DNA from: a bacterium
GTDB lineage: Bacteria > Acidobacteriota > Thermoanaerobaculia > Multivoradales > J023
NCBI GenBank assembly: GCA_024226315.1
Contig: JAAELT010000078.1
Location: forward strand, 1 to 50,343
Reading direction: 5' to 3'
DNA: 50,343 nucleotides
The notes under the pieces are model-generated. The model had not been told where the DNA came from and searched no databases. It saw only the letters and a list, made by a program, of their open reading frames with translations. Positions 38,482 to 47,214 of the stretch are shown one piece after another. Each line of letters opens with the position of its first letter. Position 1 is the stretch's first letter. Made by a program: the position numbers and the translations under genes.

Positions 38482-40026
38482 ATGCCCGCCGAGCCACCGG
38501 TCTTCGAGCCTCCCGAGAGCTTCAACCTGGCGGACTATCTACTCGACGCCCGGATCCGAGAGGGCCACGGCGACCGCGTCGCCCTGCGCCTCGCCGAGCG
38601 CCACGTCCGCTACCGCGAGGTACAGGTACTCGCCAACCGTTTCGCCCGCCTGCTCCAGGAGCGCGGCGTGCGCCGCGAAGAGCGGGTGATGGTGGCGCTG
38701 CCGGACCGCCCGGAGTTCGTCGGCGCGCTGTTCGGCATCCTGAAGCTCGGCGCGGTGGTGGTGATGGTCAACCCGCAACTGGGGCCCGAGGAGATCGCCG
38801 CCCTCTACCGCTACACCGGAGCCCGGCTCGCCATCGTCGACGCCGCCGAGCGCGCCAAGTTCGAGCAGGCTGGGCAACCCCCGGGCGGCTTCCTCACCGT
38901 CGGCCAGGCGACGGGTGCCGAAGACGCCTTCGAGACCCTTGAGCAATCCCTCGCCCAGAATTTCGAGACCACCGAGACCCACCGCGACGATCCCGCAATG
39001 TGGCTCTTTTCGGGCGGTACCACCGGGCGGCCGAAAGCCGTGGTTCAGACCCATCGCTCGTTCGCCAACACCACCGAGCTCTACGCCAAGAGCGCCCTCG
39101 GCTACCACCAGGACGATGTCACCATCTCGGTGCCCAAGCTCTACTTCGGCTATGCCACCGGCTCGAACCTCTTCTTTCCTTTCTCCGTCGGTGCCTCGGC
39201 GGTGCTGTTCGAGGAGCACCCGACGCCCGAAGTGATGTTCGAGCAGATCGCCCGCCACCGGCCGACGATCCTGATCAACGTGCCGAAGCTGGTGGGGCGC
39301 ATGGTCTCTCATCCGACAGCGGCCGAGCAGGACCTCTCCAGCCTGCGCTTCGCCACCTCCGCCGGCGAGGCCCTGCCGGTGCCCCTCTATCACCGCTGGA
39401 AAGAGACCTTCGGCGTCGAGCTGCTGGACGGCCTGGGTACCGCCGAGATGTGGCACATCTTCGTCAGCAACCTACCGGGCGCCGTCCGCCCCGGCACCCT
39501 CGGCCAGGTGATCCCCGGCTTCGAGCTCGACGTTCGCGACGACGCCGGCAACCCGGTGCCCGACGGCGAGGTCGGCCGCATGTGGGTGCGTGGCGACTCG
39601 CGCGCCATCTGCTACTGGCAGAACATGCCGAAGACGCTCGAAGCCCTGCGCGGCGAGTGGTTCGTCGGCGGCGACCTGATCCGCCGCGACGCCGACGGCT
39701 ACGTCACCTACTGCGGCCGCAGCGACGACGTGATGAAGGTCGGCGGCAAGTGGCTGGTGCCCCAGGAAGTCGAGAGCTGCCTGCTCGAGCATCCCGCCGT
39801 CAAGGAGTGCGCCGTCATCGGCGCCGAAGACGCCGAGGGCTTCACCAAGCCCTACGCCTTCGTGCTGGCCACCGACAGCACGAAGGATCTCGAGACCGAG
39901 CTGAAGGACTTCGCGTTGGAGCGTCTCCAGGCCTACAAGCACCCGAGGCGGGTCATCCTGCTCGACGACTTCCCGCGTACCCACCTGGGGAAGATCGACC
40001 GGGGAAAGCTGAAAGGGATGGTTTGA
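38482..40026 (+). CDS. Benzoate-CoA ligase family protein
   Basis: The 514-residue AMP-forming ligase begins with FNLADYLLDARIREGHGDRV, the usual start of benzoate-CoA ligases. It has the P-loop LFSGGTTGRPKAVVQTHRSF, LDGLGTAEMWHIFVSN, the YWQNMPKTLEALRGEWFVGG hinge region and the catalytic C-terminal lysine in RTHLGKIDRGKLK. Substrates in the family are benzoate, aminobenzoates and similar aromatic acids. The start lies 5 bp after rfbC, so it is probably co-transcribed with rhamnose genes, which is odd for a degradation enzyme. It could supply the SDR/RidA/crotonase operon at 26414-28394, or it could activate an acyl group for a surface product. Confidence 0.85.
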   Translation: MPAEPPVFEPPESFNLADYLLDARIREGHGDRVALRLAERHVRYREVQVLANRFARLLQERGVRREERVMVALPDRPEFVGALFGILKLGAVVVMVNPQLGPEEIAALYRYTGARLAIVDAAERAKFEQAGQPPGGFLTVGQATGAEDAFETLEQSLAQNFETTETHRDDPAMWLFSGGTTGRPKAVVQTHRSFANTTELYAKSALGYHQDDVTISVPKLYFGYATGSNLFFPFSVGASAVLFEEHPTPEVMFEQIARHRPTILINVPKLVGRMVSHPTAAEQDLSSLRFATSAGEALPVPLYHRWKETFGVELLDGLGTAEMWHIFVSNLPGAVRPGTLGQVIPGFELDVRDDAGNPVPDGEVGRMWVRGDSRAICYWQNMPKTLEALRGEWFVGGDLIRRDADGYVTYCGRSDDVMKVGGKWLVPQEVESCLLEHPAVKECAVIGAEDAEGFTKPYAFVLATDSTKDLETELKDFALERLQAYKHPRRVILLDDFPRTHLGKIDRGKLKGMV

Positions 40027-40036
40027 GGGCTGGCTC

Positions 40037-40936
40037 TCAACTGCCGGTGTACGGCACCACCTCCGCAGTGTAGTTGAAGTAGAACCACCAACCCGACACC
40101 CCGTCGTTGAGATCCCGGTCGTCGCCGGGGGCGCAGTTGCCGGAACCGCCGGGCAGCAGGACGCTGAGTGGCTGGCCGCCGACGACGGGCAGCTCGGGTG
40201 GCAGGAGGAGTGCGTCGGCGACGGTTTCGCTCAAGAAGCCGCGGAGGAGGCCGGTGTCGAGAGACGTGACTGGGTCTCCGATGAAGGCAGCGGCGATCTG
40301 GAGGTCTTCCAAGTCGAGCGTGATGTCGCCGAGCTGTAGAGAGACGGTCTCGGCGACGGTGACGAAGCACGAGCCGGCCGGCTCGTCGACGGCGGGCACG
40401 TAGCCGGAGGTGGTGCCGGGGACGGTCTCCAGGCAGGTGCCGGCGGCCTGGCCGCTGTAGGCGGTTTCGAGGCGCTCGGCCATGGGCTCGGGGCCGCAGA
40501 CGGTGGTGGCGGGGGGATCGGTGCACTGGCCGGCGCCGAAGTCCACCTGCTCGCTGGTGGCCGCCACATCCAGCGGCCTGAAGAGCAGCAGGGTGCTCAG
40601 ATCGAGCAGGCCATCGCCGTCGCCGTCGAGGGTGACCTGCTCCTCCAGACTGCCGTTCAGCGAGAAGCCCACCACCGGCAGTGGATCGTCGGTGAAGTCG
40701 AGGCACAGCGGGATGCCGATGTCGACAGTGACGAACACGTGGGGATCGCGCAGGTCGAGGTCGGTGAACCGGTAGACCTCCGGAGCGATACCCACCACCG
40801 AGGACCAGGCCGAGAAGTCGCCGCTCTCGAAACCGTCCGCGAAGATCCTGGCGGCGGCTGGCTGGGCCCATGAGTGGGCGAGCAGGGTCGCGCCGAGAAG
40901 GATTCCGAAATGCCGCTGAAACCGCATCCTGGTCAT
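40037..40936 (-). CDS. Secreted protein with FADGFESGDFSAWS motif
   Basis: The 299-residue protein has a signal peptide (about 1-29) and directly behind it FADGFESGDFSAWSSVVG. This motif recurs behind the signal peptides of many unrelated secreted proteins. The rest has Cys-containing, Asp-rich segments (LDGDGDGLLDLSTLLLFRPL, FGAGQCTDPPATTVCGPEPM), and the C-terminus is WWFYFNYTAEVVPYTGS. No enzymatic domain is recognised. It converges with the benzoate-CoA-ligase-family gene, with stops 10 bp apart. Confidence 0.65.
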   Translation of the reverse strand: MTRMRFQRHFGILLGATLLAHSWAQPAAARIFADGFESGDFSAWSSVVGIAPEVYRFTDLDLRDPHVFVTVDIGIPLCLDFTDDPLPVVGFSLNGSLEEQVTLDGDGDGLLDLSTLLLFRPLDVAATSEQVDFGAGQCTDPPATTVCGPEPMAERLETAYSGQAAGTCLETVPGTTSGYVPAVDEPAGSCFVTVAETVSLQLGDITLDLEDLQIAAAFIGDPVTSLDTGLLRGFLSETVADALLLPPELPVVGGQPLSVLLPGGSGNCAPGDDRDLNDGVSGWWFYFNYTAEVVPYTGS

Positions 40937-41059
40937 GCCGAGATGTCCCTTTCTAGAAGGCCAGATGTTTCGGTGCCGACGTACCGCACGGTATCACGCA
41001 GCGCCGGCCACCCTTGACATAGAATCGGCGCTCGTTTCTCGAGATCGGAGGCTTCGAAG

Positions 41060-42337
41060 ATGCAGCGCACCCGGACACCGCTCGTCGCCGTCGCCCTGGC
41101 CGCCGCTCTGGCAACCGCCGCGGCCGGACAGGGGCAGCACCGCCCACGCATCCGCGACCTGGGCGTGCGTCCGGGCGTGCTGCCCACCGGCGAGCTCAAC
41201 GCGATCACCGACGTCGCCGGCGTCCGCGTCGGCCACCAGACCGTGAGGAAGGGCAAGTCGGTGCGCACCGGGGTGACCGCGATCGTGCCCCACGGCGGGG
41301 ATCTGTTCCGCTACAAGACCCCGGCGGCAGTCTACGTCGGCAACGGCTTCGGCAAGGCCGCCGGTTTCTTGCAGGTGGCCGAGCTCGGCACGCTCGAGAC
41401 GCCGATCGTGCTCACCAACACCCTGAGCGTCGGCCGCGCGGTCGAGGCGGTGATCGACTGGACCCTGGCACAGCCGAACAACCAGGACGTACGCTCGGTC
41501 AACGCCGTGGTCGGCGAGACCAACGACGGCTACCTGAACGACATCACCGGCATGTACGTGCGCAAGAAGCACGTGATCGCCGCCATCGAGAGCGCGCAGG
41601 TCGGCCCGGTAGCGGAAGGCAGCGTCGGCGCCGGCACGGGCACCAGCGCGTTCGGCTGGAAGGGCGGTATCGGCACGTCGTCACGCAAGCTGCCGCCGTC
41701 GCTGGGCTCCTACACCGTGGGGGTGCTGGTGCAGACCAACTTCGGCGGCGTGCTCACCGTCGACGGCGCGCCGGTGGGCGAGGAGCTGGGCCAGTACAGC
41801 TTCCGCGAGGAGCTGGAGGCGATGGCGGCGTACGCCGCGGAGCAGGTGGCCGCAGCCGCCGCGAAGGAAGCGGCCGCAGCCGCCGCGAAGGAAGCGGACT
41901 CTGCGCCCGAAGACTCTGCGCCCGTGGATTCCACGCCGGCCGAGAGCGGAGACGGCTCGTGCATGATCGTGGTGGCCACCGACGCGCCGCTCTCGCCGCG
42001 CAACCTCGAGCGTGTCGCCCGACGAGCGGTGCTGGGCCTGGCGCGCACCGGCAGCTTTCTGTCCAACGGCTCGGGCGATTTCGTGATCGCGTTCACGACC
42101 AAGAACCGCACGCGCGCCGACGCAGCGGGCGTGCGCCGCATCGAGGACCTGCCCAACAACCGCATGAGCCCGATCTTCCTGGCCACCGTCGAAGCTGTCG
42201 AGGAAGCTGTCTACAACTCCCTCACCCGCGCCACCACCGTCAAGGGCTACAAGGGGCACGTGCGCGAGGCGATCCCCATCCGGGACTTGCGCCAAGCACT
42301 GAAACGCCCGCGTGCCTTGACCCCGGCACGGGACTGA
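41060..42337 (+). CDS. P1-family (DmpA-like) peptidase, secreted
   Basis: The 425-residue protein has a signal peptide (1-23) and the DmpA/BapA motifs: NAITDVAGVRVGHQTV, GVTAIVPHG, VGNGFGKAAGFLQVAELG, ETNDGYLNDI and SVGAGTGTSAFGWKGGIGTS. The self-processing site is Gly299-Ser300 in GDGSCMIVVATDAPLSPRN; Ser300 becomes the N-terminal nucleophile of the small subunit. Before it lies an unusual insertion made of repeats (AAAAAKEAAAAAAKEAD, SAPEDSAPVDS). Relatives release N-terminal D- or beta-amino acids from peptides. TAGAATCGGCGC 30 bp upstream may hold the -10 box. Confidence 0.88.
   Translation: MQRTRTPLVAVALAAALATAAAGQGQHRPRIRDLGVRPGVLPTGELNAITDVAGVRVGHQTVRKGKSVRTGVTAIVPHGGDLFRYKTPAAVYVGNGFGKAAGFLQVAELGTLETPIVLTNTLSVGRAVEAVIDWTLAQPNNQDVRSVNAVVGETNDGYLNDITGMYVRKKHVIAAIESAQVGPVAEGSVGAGTGTSAFGWKGGIGTSSRKLPPSLGSYTVGVLVQTNFGGVLTVDGAPVGEELGQYSFREELEAMAAYAAEQVAAAAAKEAAAAAAKEADSAPEDSAPVDSTPAESGDGSCMIVVATDAPLSPRNLERVARRAVLGLARTGSFLSNGSGDFVIAFTTKNRTRADAAGVRRIEDLPNNRMSPIFLATVEAVEEAVYNSLTRATTVKGYKGHVREAIPIRDLRQALKRPRALTPARD
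41846..41926. repeat. Two adjoining tandem repeats in the P1 peptidase linker
   Basis: A 24 bp unit is present twice (41846-41869 and 41870-41893), differing at one base. A 15 bp unit, GACTCTGCGCCCGAA, follows twice (41897-41911 and 41912-41926). All are in frame and encode Ala/Lys/Glu and SAPxD repeats right before the autocleavage site. Confidence 0.92.
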
Positions 42338-42356
42338 AAGAGACTCCGCCCCACAG

Positions 42357-42617
42357 ATGACGGACACCGAAACCATCCGCGCCCGGGTGATCGAGCTGAT
42401 TCTCGCGGAGTCGGACGAGGACTTGACGGCGGCCGACGTCGGGCCCGAGACCTCGCTGCGCGAAGATCTGGACCTGAGCTCGATGCAGGCGATCACCATG
42501 ATGATGGACCTGGAAGACGAATTCGGCATCGAAGTCGAAGACGAGGAGCTCGAGCAGCTGCGGACGATCGGCGACGTGCTGAGCCTGCTCGACTCCAAGC
42601 GCGGCGCGGTCGCCTGA
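42357..42617 (+). CDS. Acyl carrier protein
   Basis: The 86-residue acidic protein has the ACP four-helix pattern with TSLREDLDLSSMQAITMMMD, where the serine before Met accepts phosphopantetheine (DLSSM in place of the common GADSL), and FGIEVEDEELEQLRTIGDVL for helix III. It carries the growing acyl chain. It starts 19 bp after the P1 peptidase and is followed 20 bp later by a ketosynthase and then a dehydratase, so it serves a special fatty-acid or polyketide product rather than housekeeping synthesis. Confidence 0.9.
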   Translation: MTDTETIRARVIELILAESDEDLTAADVGPETSLREDLDLSSMQAITMMMDLEDEFGIEVEDEELEQLRTIGDVLSLLDSKRGAVA

Positions 42618-42637
42618 GCCCGGTCCGAGGTCCCCGC

Positions 42638-43885
42638 GTGAAGCGTCGCGTCGTCGTCACCGGTCTGGGTCTGGTCTCCTGCCTCGGGCACGACTACGCC
42701 ACCGTGATCCGCGCCCTCAGGCGGGGATCGAGCGGCGTGCGCGCGATGCCGGAATGGCGAGAGCACGGGCTCAAGAGCCTGGTCGCCGGGCGGCCCGAAG
42801 GGCTGGAGGAGAAGAAACAGGACGCGCGCCTGCCCAAGAAGCTCGCCCCCGGGATGTCAGAGGCGGCGCTGCACTGCAGCCTGGCCGCGCGCGACGCGGT
42901 GGCCGACGCCGGCCTGGAGGACGCCGACCTGGGTCAGGCCGGCACCGGCTGCATCGTGGGCAGCGGCACGGGCGGCGTCGAGACGGTCCACCGGGCGGGC
43001 GATCTGTATTACTCCGACCGGTTGCGCCGGATCGACCCCTACACCGTGCTGCGGGCCATGTCGAGCTCGGCCAGCGCCGCGGTCTCGAACCTGCTCGGCA
43101 TCCGCGGCCGCAGCTACTCCCTGAGCTCCGCCTGCGCCACCTCGGCCCACAACATCGGGCACGCCCGCGAGCTGATCGCGGGCGGCCTGCTCGACCGCGC
43201 CGTGGCCGGCGGCGGCGAGGGCGTCAGCGAGCTGATCACCGCCTCGTTCCAGGCCTTGCGCCTGGCGCTGTCGACGCGCTACAACGACACCCCGGAGCGG
43301 GCGTCGCGACCCTATGACGCTGGCCGCGACGGCTTCGTGGTGTCGGGCGGCGGCGGCATCGTGGTGATCGAAGAGCTCGAAGCGGCAAAGCGGCGCGGCG
43401 CGCGGATGCGGGCCGAGATCCTGGGTCACGGCGCCAACTCCGATGCCTTCGACTTGGTGCTGCCCCAGCCCGATGGTGAGCGTACCGCGGAGTGCATGCG
43501 CGCCGCGCTCACGGGCGCCGGCGTCGAGCCCGAGGAGGTTGACTACGTCAACACCCATGGCACCGGCACCGTGCACGGCGACGTCTCCGAGGTGCGGGCC
43601 CTGCAGCGGGTGTTCGGCGAGCGCGTGCCGCCCTTCTCCTCCACCAAGTCGATGACCGGCCACGCCCTGGGCGCCGCCGGCGCGCTCGAGCTGATCTTCT
43701 CGATCGGCATGCTGGAGGAGGGTTTCCTGGCACCGTCGATCAACGTCGAAAACCTCGACCCGGCCTTCGAGGGCCTGCCGATCGTCACCACCGCCAGCGA
43801 TCGGCGGCCACGCACCATCCTGTCCAACAACTTCGGCTTCGGCGGTACCAATTCGTCGCTGGTGATCCGGAGCTTCAGTGACTGA
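42638..43885 (+). CDS. Beta-ketoacyl-ACP synthase (KAS II-like)
   Basis: The 415-residue protein starts at a GTG with GAGG upstream. It has the complete triad: Cys166 in LSSACATSAHN, His307 in VNTHGTGTVHGD and His342 in SMTGHALGAAGAL. FGFGGTNSSLV is the end motif. It condenses an acyl chain with malonyl-ACP. It lies between an ACP and a FabZ-like dehydratase and overlaps the latter by 8 bp. There is no ketoreductase or acyltransferase next to it. Confidence 0.93.
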   Translation: MKRRVVVTGLGLVSCLGHDYATVIRALRRGSSGVRAMPEWREHGLKSLVAGRPEGLEEKKQDARLPKKLAPGMSEAALHCSLAARDAVADAGLEDADLGQAGTGCIVGSGTGGVETVHRAGDLYYSDRLRRIDPYTVLRAMSSSASAAVSNLLGIRGRSYSLSSACATSAHNIGHARELIAGGLLDRAVAGGGEGVSELITASFQALRLALSTRYNDTPERASRPYDAGRDGFVVSGGGGIVVIEELEAAKRRGARMRAEILGHGANSDAFDLVLPQPDGERTAECMRAALTGAGVEPEEVDYVNTHGTGTVHGDVSEVRALQRVFGERVPPFSSTKSMTGHALGAAGALELIFSIGMLEEGFLAPSINVENLDPAFEGLPIVTTASDRRPRTILSNNFGFGGTNSSLVIRSFSD

Positions 43886-44408
43886 CGGCAAGACCCGAAT
43901 CGACGCCCTGCGCGACGCCGACGGCGGCCTCGACCGGCGGGCGGTGCGCGAGCTGTTGCCCTACGGCGACGAGTTCCTGTTCGTCGACAGCGTGATCAAT
44001 CTGGACGAAGAGCAGGTGGAGACCGAATTCCGCATCCCGGACAGCGCGCCCTACCTGGACGGCCACTTCCGCGGCCTGCCGGTGATGCCCGGGGCGCTGA
44101 TGAGCGAGGCTTTCGCCCAGGCCGGCTCGATCCTGGTGCGCTACCGCCTGAAGTCGGTGGCGGACACTGACATCGTGGGCCACCACGTGGAGTCCGCCCG
44201 CTTCCTCTCCCTGGCGCTGCCCGGGGATCTGCTGCGCTTCCAGGTGCGGCTCGATACCATGAGCCGGCGCGCGGCCCGGCTCACCGGCGGCGCGTACATC
44301 GGCGACCGGCAAGTGGGACGCATGCGGGTGGTGGTGGCGATCATGAAGCGGGAAGCACTGCGGCGCGAGGTCGAGAGGCTCAAGAGCCTTCCCAACGGTA
44401 GCGCTTGA
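43878..44408 (+). CDS. FabZ/FabA-like 3-hydroxyacyl-ACP dehydratase
   Basis: This 176-residue hotdog-fold protein has YLDGHFRGLPVMPGALMSEA with the catalytic His of FabZ and the Glu of SEAFAQ. LLPYGDEFLFVDSVINL near the start also fits FabZ, and the second strand set reads VESARFLSLALPGDLLRFQV. The GTG at 43878 lies inside the end of the ketosynthase gene. It removes water from 3-hydroxyacyl-ACP. Its last 29 bp overlap the end of the convergent alkyltransferase-like gene. Confidence 0.88.
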   Translation: MTDGKTRIDALRDADGGLDRRAVRELLPYGDEFLFVDSVINLDEEQVETEFRIPDSAPYLDGHFRGLPVMPGALMSEAFAQAGSILVRYRLKSVADTDIVGHHVESARFLSLALPGDLLRFQVRLDTMSRRAARLTGGAYIGDRQVGRMRVVVAIMKREALRREVERLKSLPNGSA

Positions 44409-44703
44409 GATCCACCGCGCCCCGCTCGTTGAAGACCACGCCCTCCTCCTCCAGCAGGTGGCGCTGAAAGCCCTCCCAACCGGGCTCGGAACGCGCGCTC
44501 ACCCGTCCCTGGGCGTTGATCACCCGTTGCCAAGGCACCGACTCGTCGTCGAGCGCGTACATGGCGTAGCCCACCTGCCGGGCGTGCCCCGGCAGCCCCG
44601 CCAACACCGCCACCTGGCCATAGGTCGCCACCCGCCCTTCGGGGATGCGACGCACCACGGCATAAATGCGCCGGTAGCTGTCGCTCGATTTTCGGCTGGT
44701 CAT
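44380..44703 (-). CDS. Alkyltransferase-like protein (ATL)
   Basis: The 107-residue protein corresponds to the DNA-binding domain of O6-alkylguanine transferases: IYAVVRRIPEGRVATYGQVA with the recognition-helix region, and VPWQRVINAQGRVS, where the active-site cysteine of PCHR is replaced by Trp58. ATL proteins cannot take over the alkyl group; they mark alkylated bases for nucleotide excision repair. It converges with the dehydratase gene and is divergent from the sulfatase-like gene. Confidence 0.92.
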   Translation of the reverse strand: MTSRKSSDSYRRIYAVVRRIPEGRVATYGQVAVLAGLPGHARQVGYAMYALDDESVPWQRVINAQGRVSARSEPGWEGFQRHLLEEEGVVFNERGAVDLKRYRWEGS

Positions 44704-44792
44704 CTCGTCTCACGTCCCCGAAAAGTGCCGCCGCGTAGTGTACGGTATGGATCTCCTGCCCTGAGAACCGACGCCGACCCGGAGGACCAGCC

Positions 44793-47168
44793 ATGACCCT
44801 TCGACGCCTCTCGATCTGTCTCTGCGCGCCGCTCGTCGCCTGCTCCGAGCCGCCGGAGGGGCCAGCGGCCATCCGGCTGGTCGACCTGTTCGCGGACGCC
44901 GTCGTCGACGGCACGCCCGCCGCGGCCGAACCGGCGGAGTCGGCCGCCTGGCGGTTCGACGGCGAGGCCGGGACCGAAGGCTGGCAGGCCGGCAGCGGCG
45001 TGGCGGATCTCGAGGTCGCGAACGGACGACTGACTGGCCGCAGCACCGACGACTTCCCCATCGTCCACGTCGAGCGCGCCTCGGGAATCGAAGACGACGA
45101 CCTGCTCCACGCGGCGGAGGTGACGCTCAGGGTTTCGGCCGGCACCGAGGTTTCGATGTCTTTCACCGGCGACGAGAAACCGATCCTCCCGGCAATCATC
45201 GGCCGCGCCAGGACTTTCCCGTGGACCGCCCGTGCCACCGTCGAGCCGGGCGAGGAAACGCGAACCTACACGCTCCGCTCCAGCTTCGACATTTCGGCGG
45301 CCGACACCCGCCACGTGCTGCTGCGCCCGACCGACGCCGAGGGCGCCGAATTCGAGATCGAGTCCGTGCGGCTGATCTTCCGCAAGGAGCACCTCGCGTC
45401 CTCCCCCGCCGGCGTCGGTTGGCACGGCATGTCGAGCGCCTTCCGGGAGACCATCACCACCCGAGCCCCCGAGGTCGCGAGCTTTTCTCTCGCCCTGCCT
45501 GAGCGCCCCTGGCTCGATCTAGCCCTGGCCACCATCGACGATGCCCCGGTGACCTTCCGCGTCTCGGTCGACGGCGGCGACGGCGAGCGCCCAGGTCTCG
45601 ACAGCATTGTCTTCGAACGCACCGTGTCGACCCCGCACCGCTGGGAGCCGGCGGCGGTCGACCTGGCGGAATTTGCCGGTCGCGAGGTGACCCTGACCCT
45701 CGCCGCCAGCGCCGACGGCGCGGGCACCCCGGCACTATGGGGCGCGCCGGTGGTCCGCAATCGGCTGGGCGACGCGACGAATGGCCGGCCGCAGGGTGTG
45801 GTGGTCATCGTCGGCGACACCCTGCGCAGCGATCACCTCGCCTCCTGGGGTTACTCCCGCGTCACCGCACCGGTGCTCGCCGGCCTGGCCAGCGACGGCG
45901 TGCGCGCCGCCGACTGCATCAGCCAGGCAACCTGGACCAAGGTCTCGGTACCCTCGATCTTCACCTCGCGCTATCCGCTGTCTCATACCGTGCACCAGAT
46001 GACCGACCGGCTGCCCGCCTCGGCCGTGACCATGGCCGAGGTCTTCCGCGACGCCGGGTACGCCACTCTCGGCCTGTCGTCGATCCCCTTCACCGGCCGC
46101 ATGACCAACCTGCACCAGGGCTACGAGGAGTTCCACGAGTCCTCGTCGCTGCCGCGCGACCGCAACGCCAAGACCGCGCGCACCTACCTCGACCGGCTCG
46201 CCGGCTGGCTCGACCGCCACCGCGACGTGCCGTTCTTCGTCTTCCTCCACGTCGCCGATCCCCACAGCCCCTATGAGCCGTACGCGCCCTACACCGACAT
46301 GTGGGGCCAGCCGGGCGACAACGAGGAGTACGTGCGCCAGCAGGACGCGGTGCGCGAGCACATCCAGAACCCGTTGATGAAGCGCTTCGGCATGCCGACC
46401 CGCGCGGCGCTCGAAGCCGCCGAGCTCGACCCGGAGCGCTACGTGGAGTACGAGCTCAACGCCTACGACGCCTCGATCCTGGCTATGGACCTCGAGATCG
46501 GCCGCCTGATCGAGCGACTGCAGGAGATCGGCGTCTACGACCGCACCCTGATCGCCTTCACCAGCGACCACGGCACCGAGTTCCTCGACCACGACGAGCA
46601 CTTTCACGGCCACACCGTCTACGGCGAGCTCAACCGGGTGCCGATGCTCCTCGCCGGACCAGGGGTGCCGGCCGGGGTGGTGGTGCCGCAGACCATTCAG
46701 AGCATCGACCTGATGCCCACGGTGCTCGAGGTCGCCGGCCTCGACCCGCCCGAAGGCATGCAGGGCCAGAGCCTGGTGCCCTGGTTCTCGGCCACCGGCG
46801 CCGAGGACGCGGCCGACGGCCGGCGGCGCGCCCACCCCGCCTTCACCGAGAAGGCCTACTCCGGCGACGACGACGTGCGCGGGGTCGAGGAGGCCTACTC
46901 GATCGTCCTCGACGGCTGGAAGCTGATCCACAACGCGCGGAGGCCCGAGACCTGGCCCGAGTACGAGCTCTACGACCACCGCGCCGACCCGATCAACACC
47001 AACAACCTCGCCGCCGAGCACCCCGAGCGCGTCGAGCAACTGGCCGCCCAGCTCGCAGCCTGGCGTGAAAGCGCGGCTGCCGAGCAGCTGGCCTCCGACG
47101 AGGCCCTCACCGAGGGCATGAGCGAAGAAGACCTGGAGCGCCTGCGCAGCCTCGGCTACGTGCAGTGA
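44793..47168 (+). CDS. Sulfatase-like lipoprotein of the alkaline-phosphatase superfamily
   Basis: The 791-residue protein has a lipoprotein-type start (LRRLSICLCAPLVAC, Cys17). A beta-rich N-terminal region follows (about 50-325). The hydrolase domain starts near 330: VVVIVGDTLRSDHLASWGYS, then SQATWTKVSVPSIFTSRYPL in the nucleophile region, FLHVADPHSPYEPYAPY, IAFTSDHGTEFLDHDEHFHG and PMLLAGPGVPAG. The C-x-P-x-R motif needed for formylglycine is replaced by S-V-P-S, so true sulfatase activity is doubtful; it may be a phospho-transferase or phosphatase. The end, LERLRSLGYVQ, matches the protein at 20824. GGAGGA precedes the ATG. Confidence 0.82.
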   Translation: MTLRRLSICLCAPLVACSEPPEGPAAIRLVDLFADAVVDGTPAAAEPAESAAWRFDGEAGTEGWQAGSGVADLEVANGRLTGRSTDDFPIVHVERASGIEDDDLLHAAEVTLRVSAGTEVSMSFTGDEKPILPAIIGRARTFPWTARATVEPGEETRTYTLRSSFDISAADTRHVLLRPTDAEGAEFEIESVRLIFRKEHLASSPAGVGWHGMSSAFRETITTRAPEVASFSLALPERPWLDLALATIDDAPVTFRVSVDGGDGERPGLDSIVFERTVSTPHRWEPAAVDLAEFAGREVTLTLAASADGAGTPALWGAPVVRNRLGDATNGRPQGVVVIVGDTLRSDHLASWGYSRVTAPVLAGLASDGVRAADCISQATWTKVSVPSIFTSRYPLSHTVHQMTDRLPASAVTMAEVFRDAGYATLGLSSIPFTGRMTNLHQGYEEFHESSSLPRDRNAKTARTYLDRLAGWLDRHRDVPFFVFLHVADPHSPYEPYAPYTDMWGQPGDNEEYVRQQDAVREHIQNPLMKRFGMPTRAALEAAELDPERYVEYELNAYDASILAMDLEIGRLIERLQEIGVYDRTLIAFTSDHGTEFLDHDEHFHGHTVYGELNRVPMLLAGPGVPAGVVVPQTIQSIDLMPTVLEVAGLDPPEGMQGQSLVPWFSATGAEDAADGRRRAHPAFTEKAYSGDDDVRGVEEAYSIVLDGWKLIHNARRPETWPEYELYDHRADPINTNNLAAEHPERVEQLAAQLAAWRESAAAEQLASDEALTEGMSEEDLERLRSLGYVQ

Positions 47169-47214
47169 CGATCGATCGGTTACAGTCGGGAGCACGAACC
47201 TCCCGGAGAACCCG

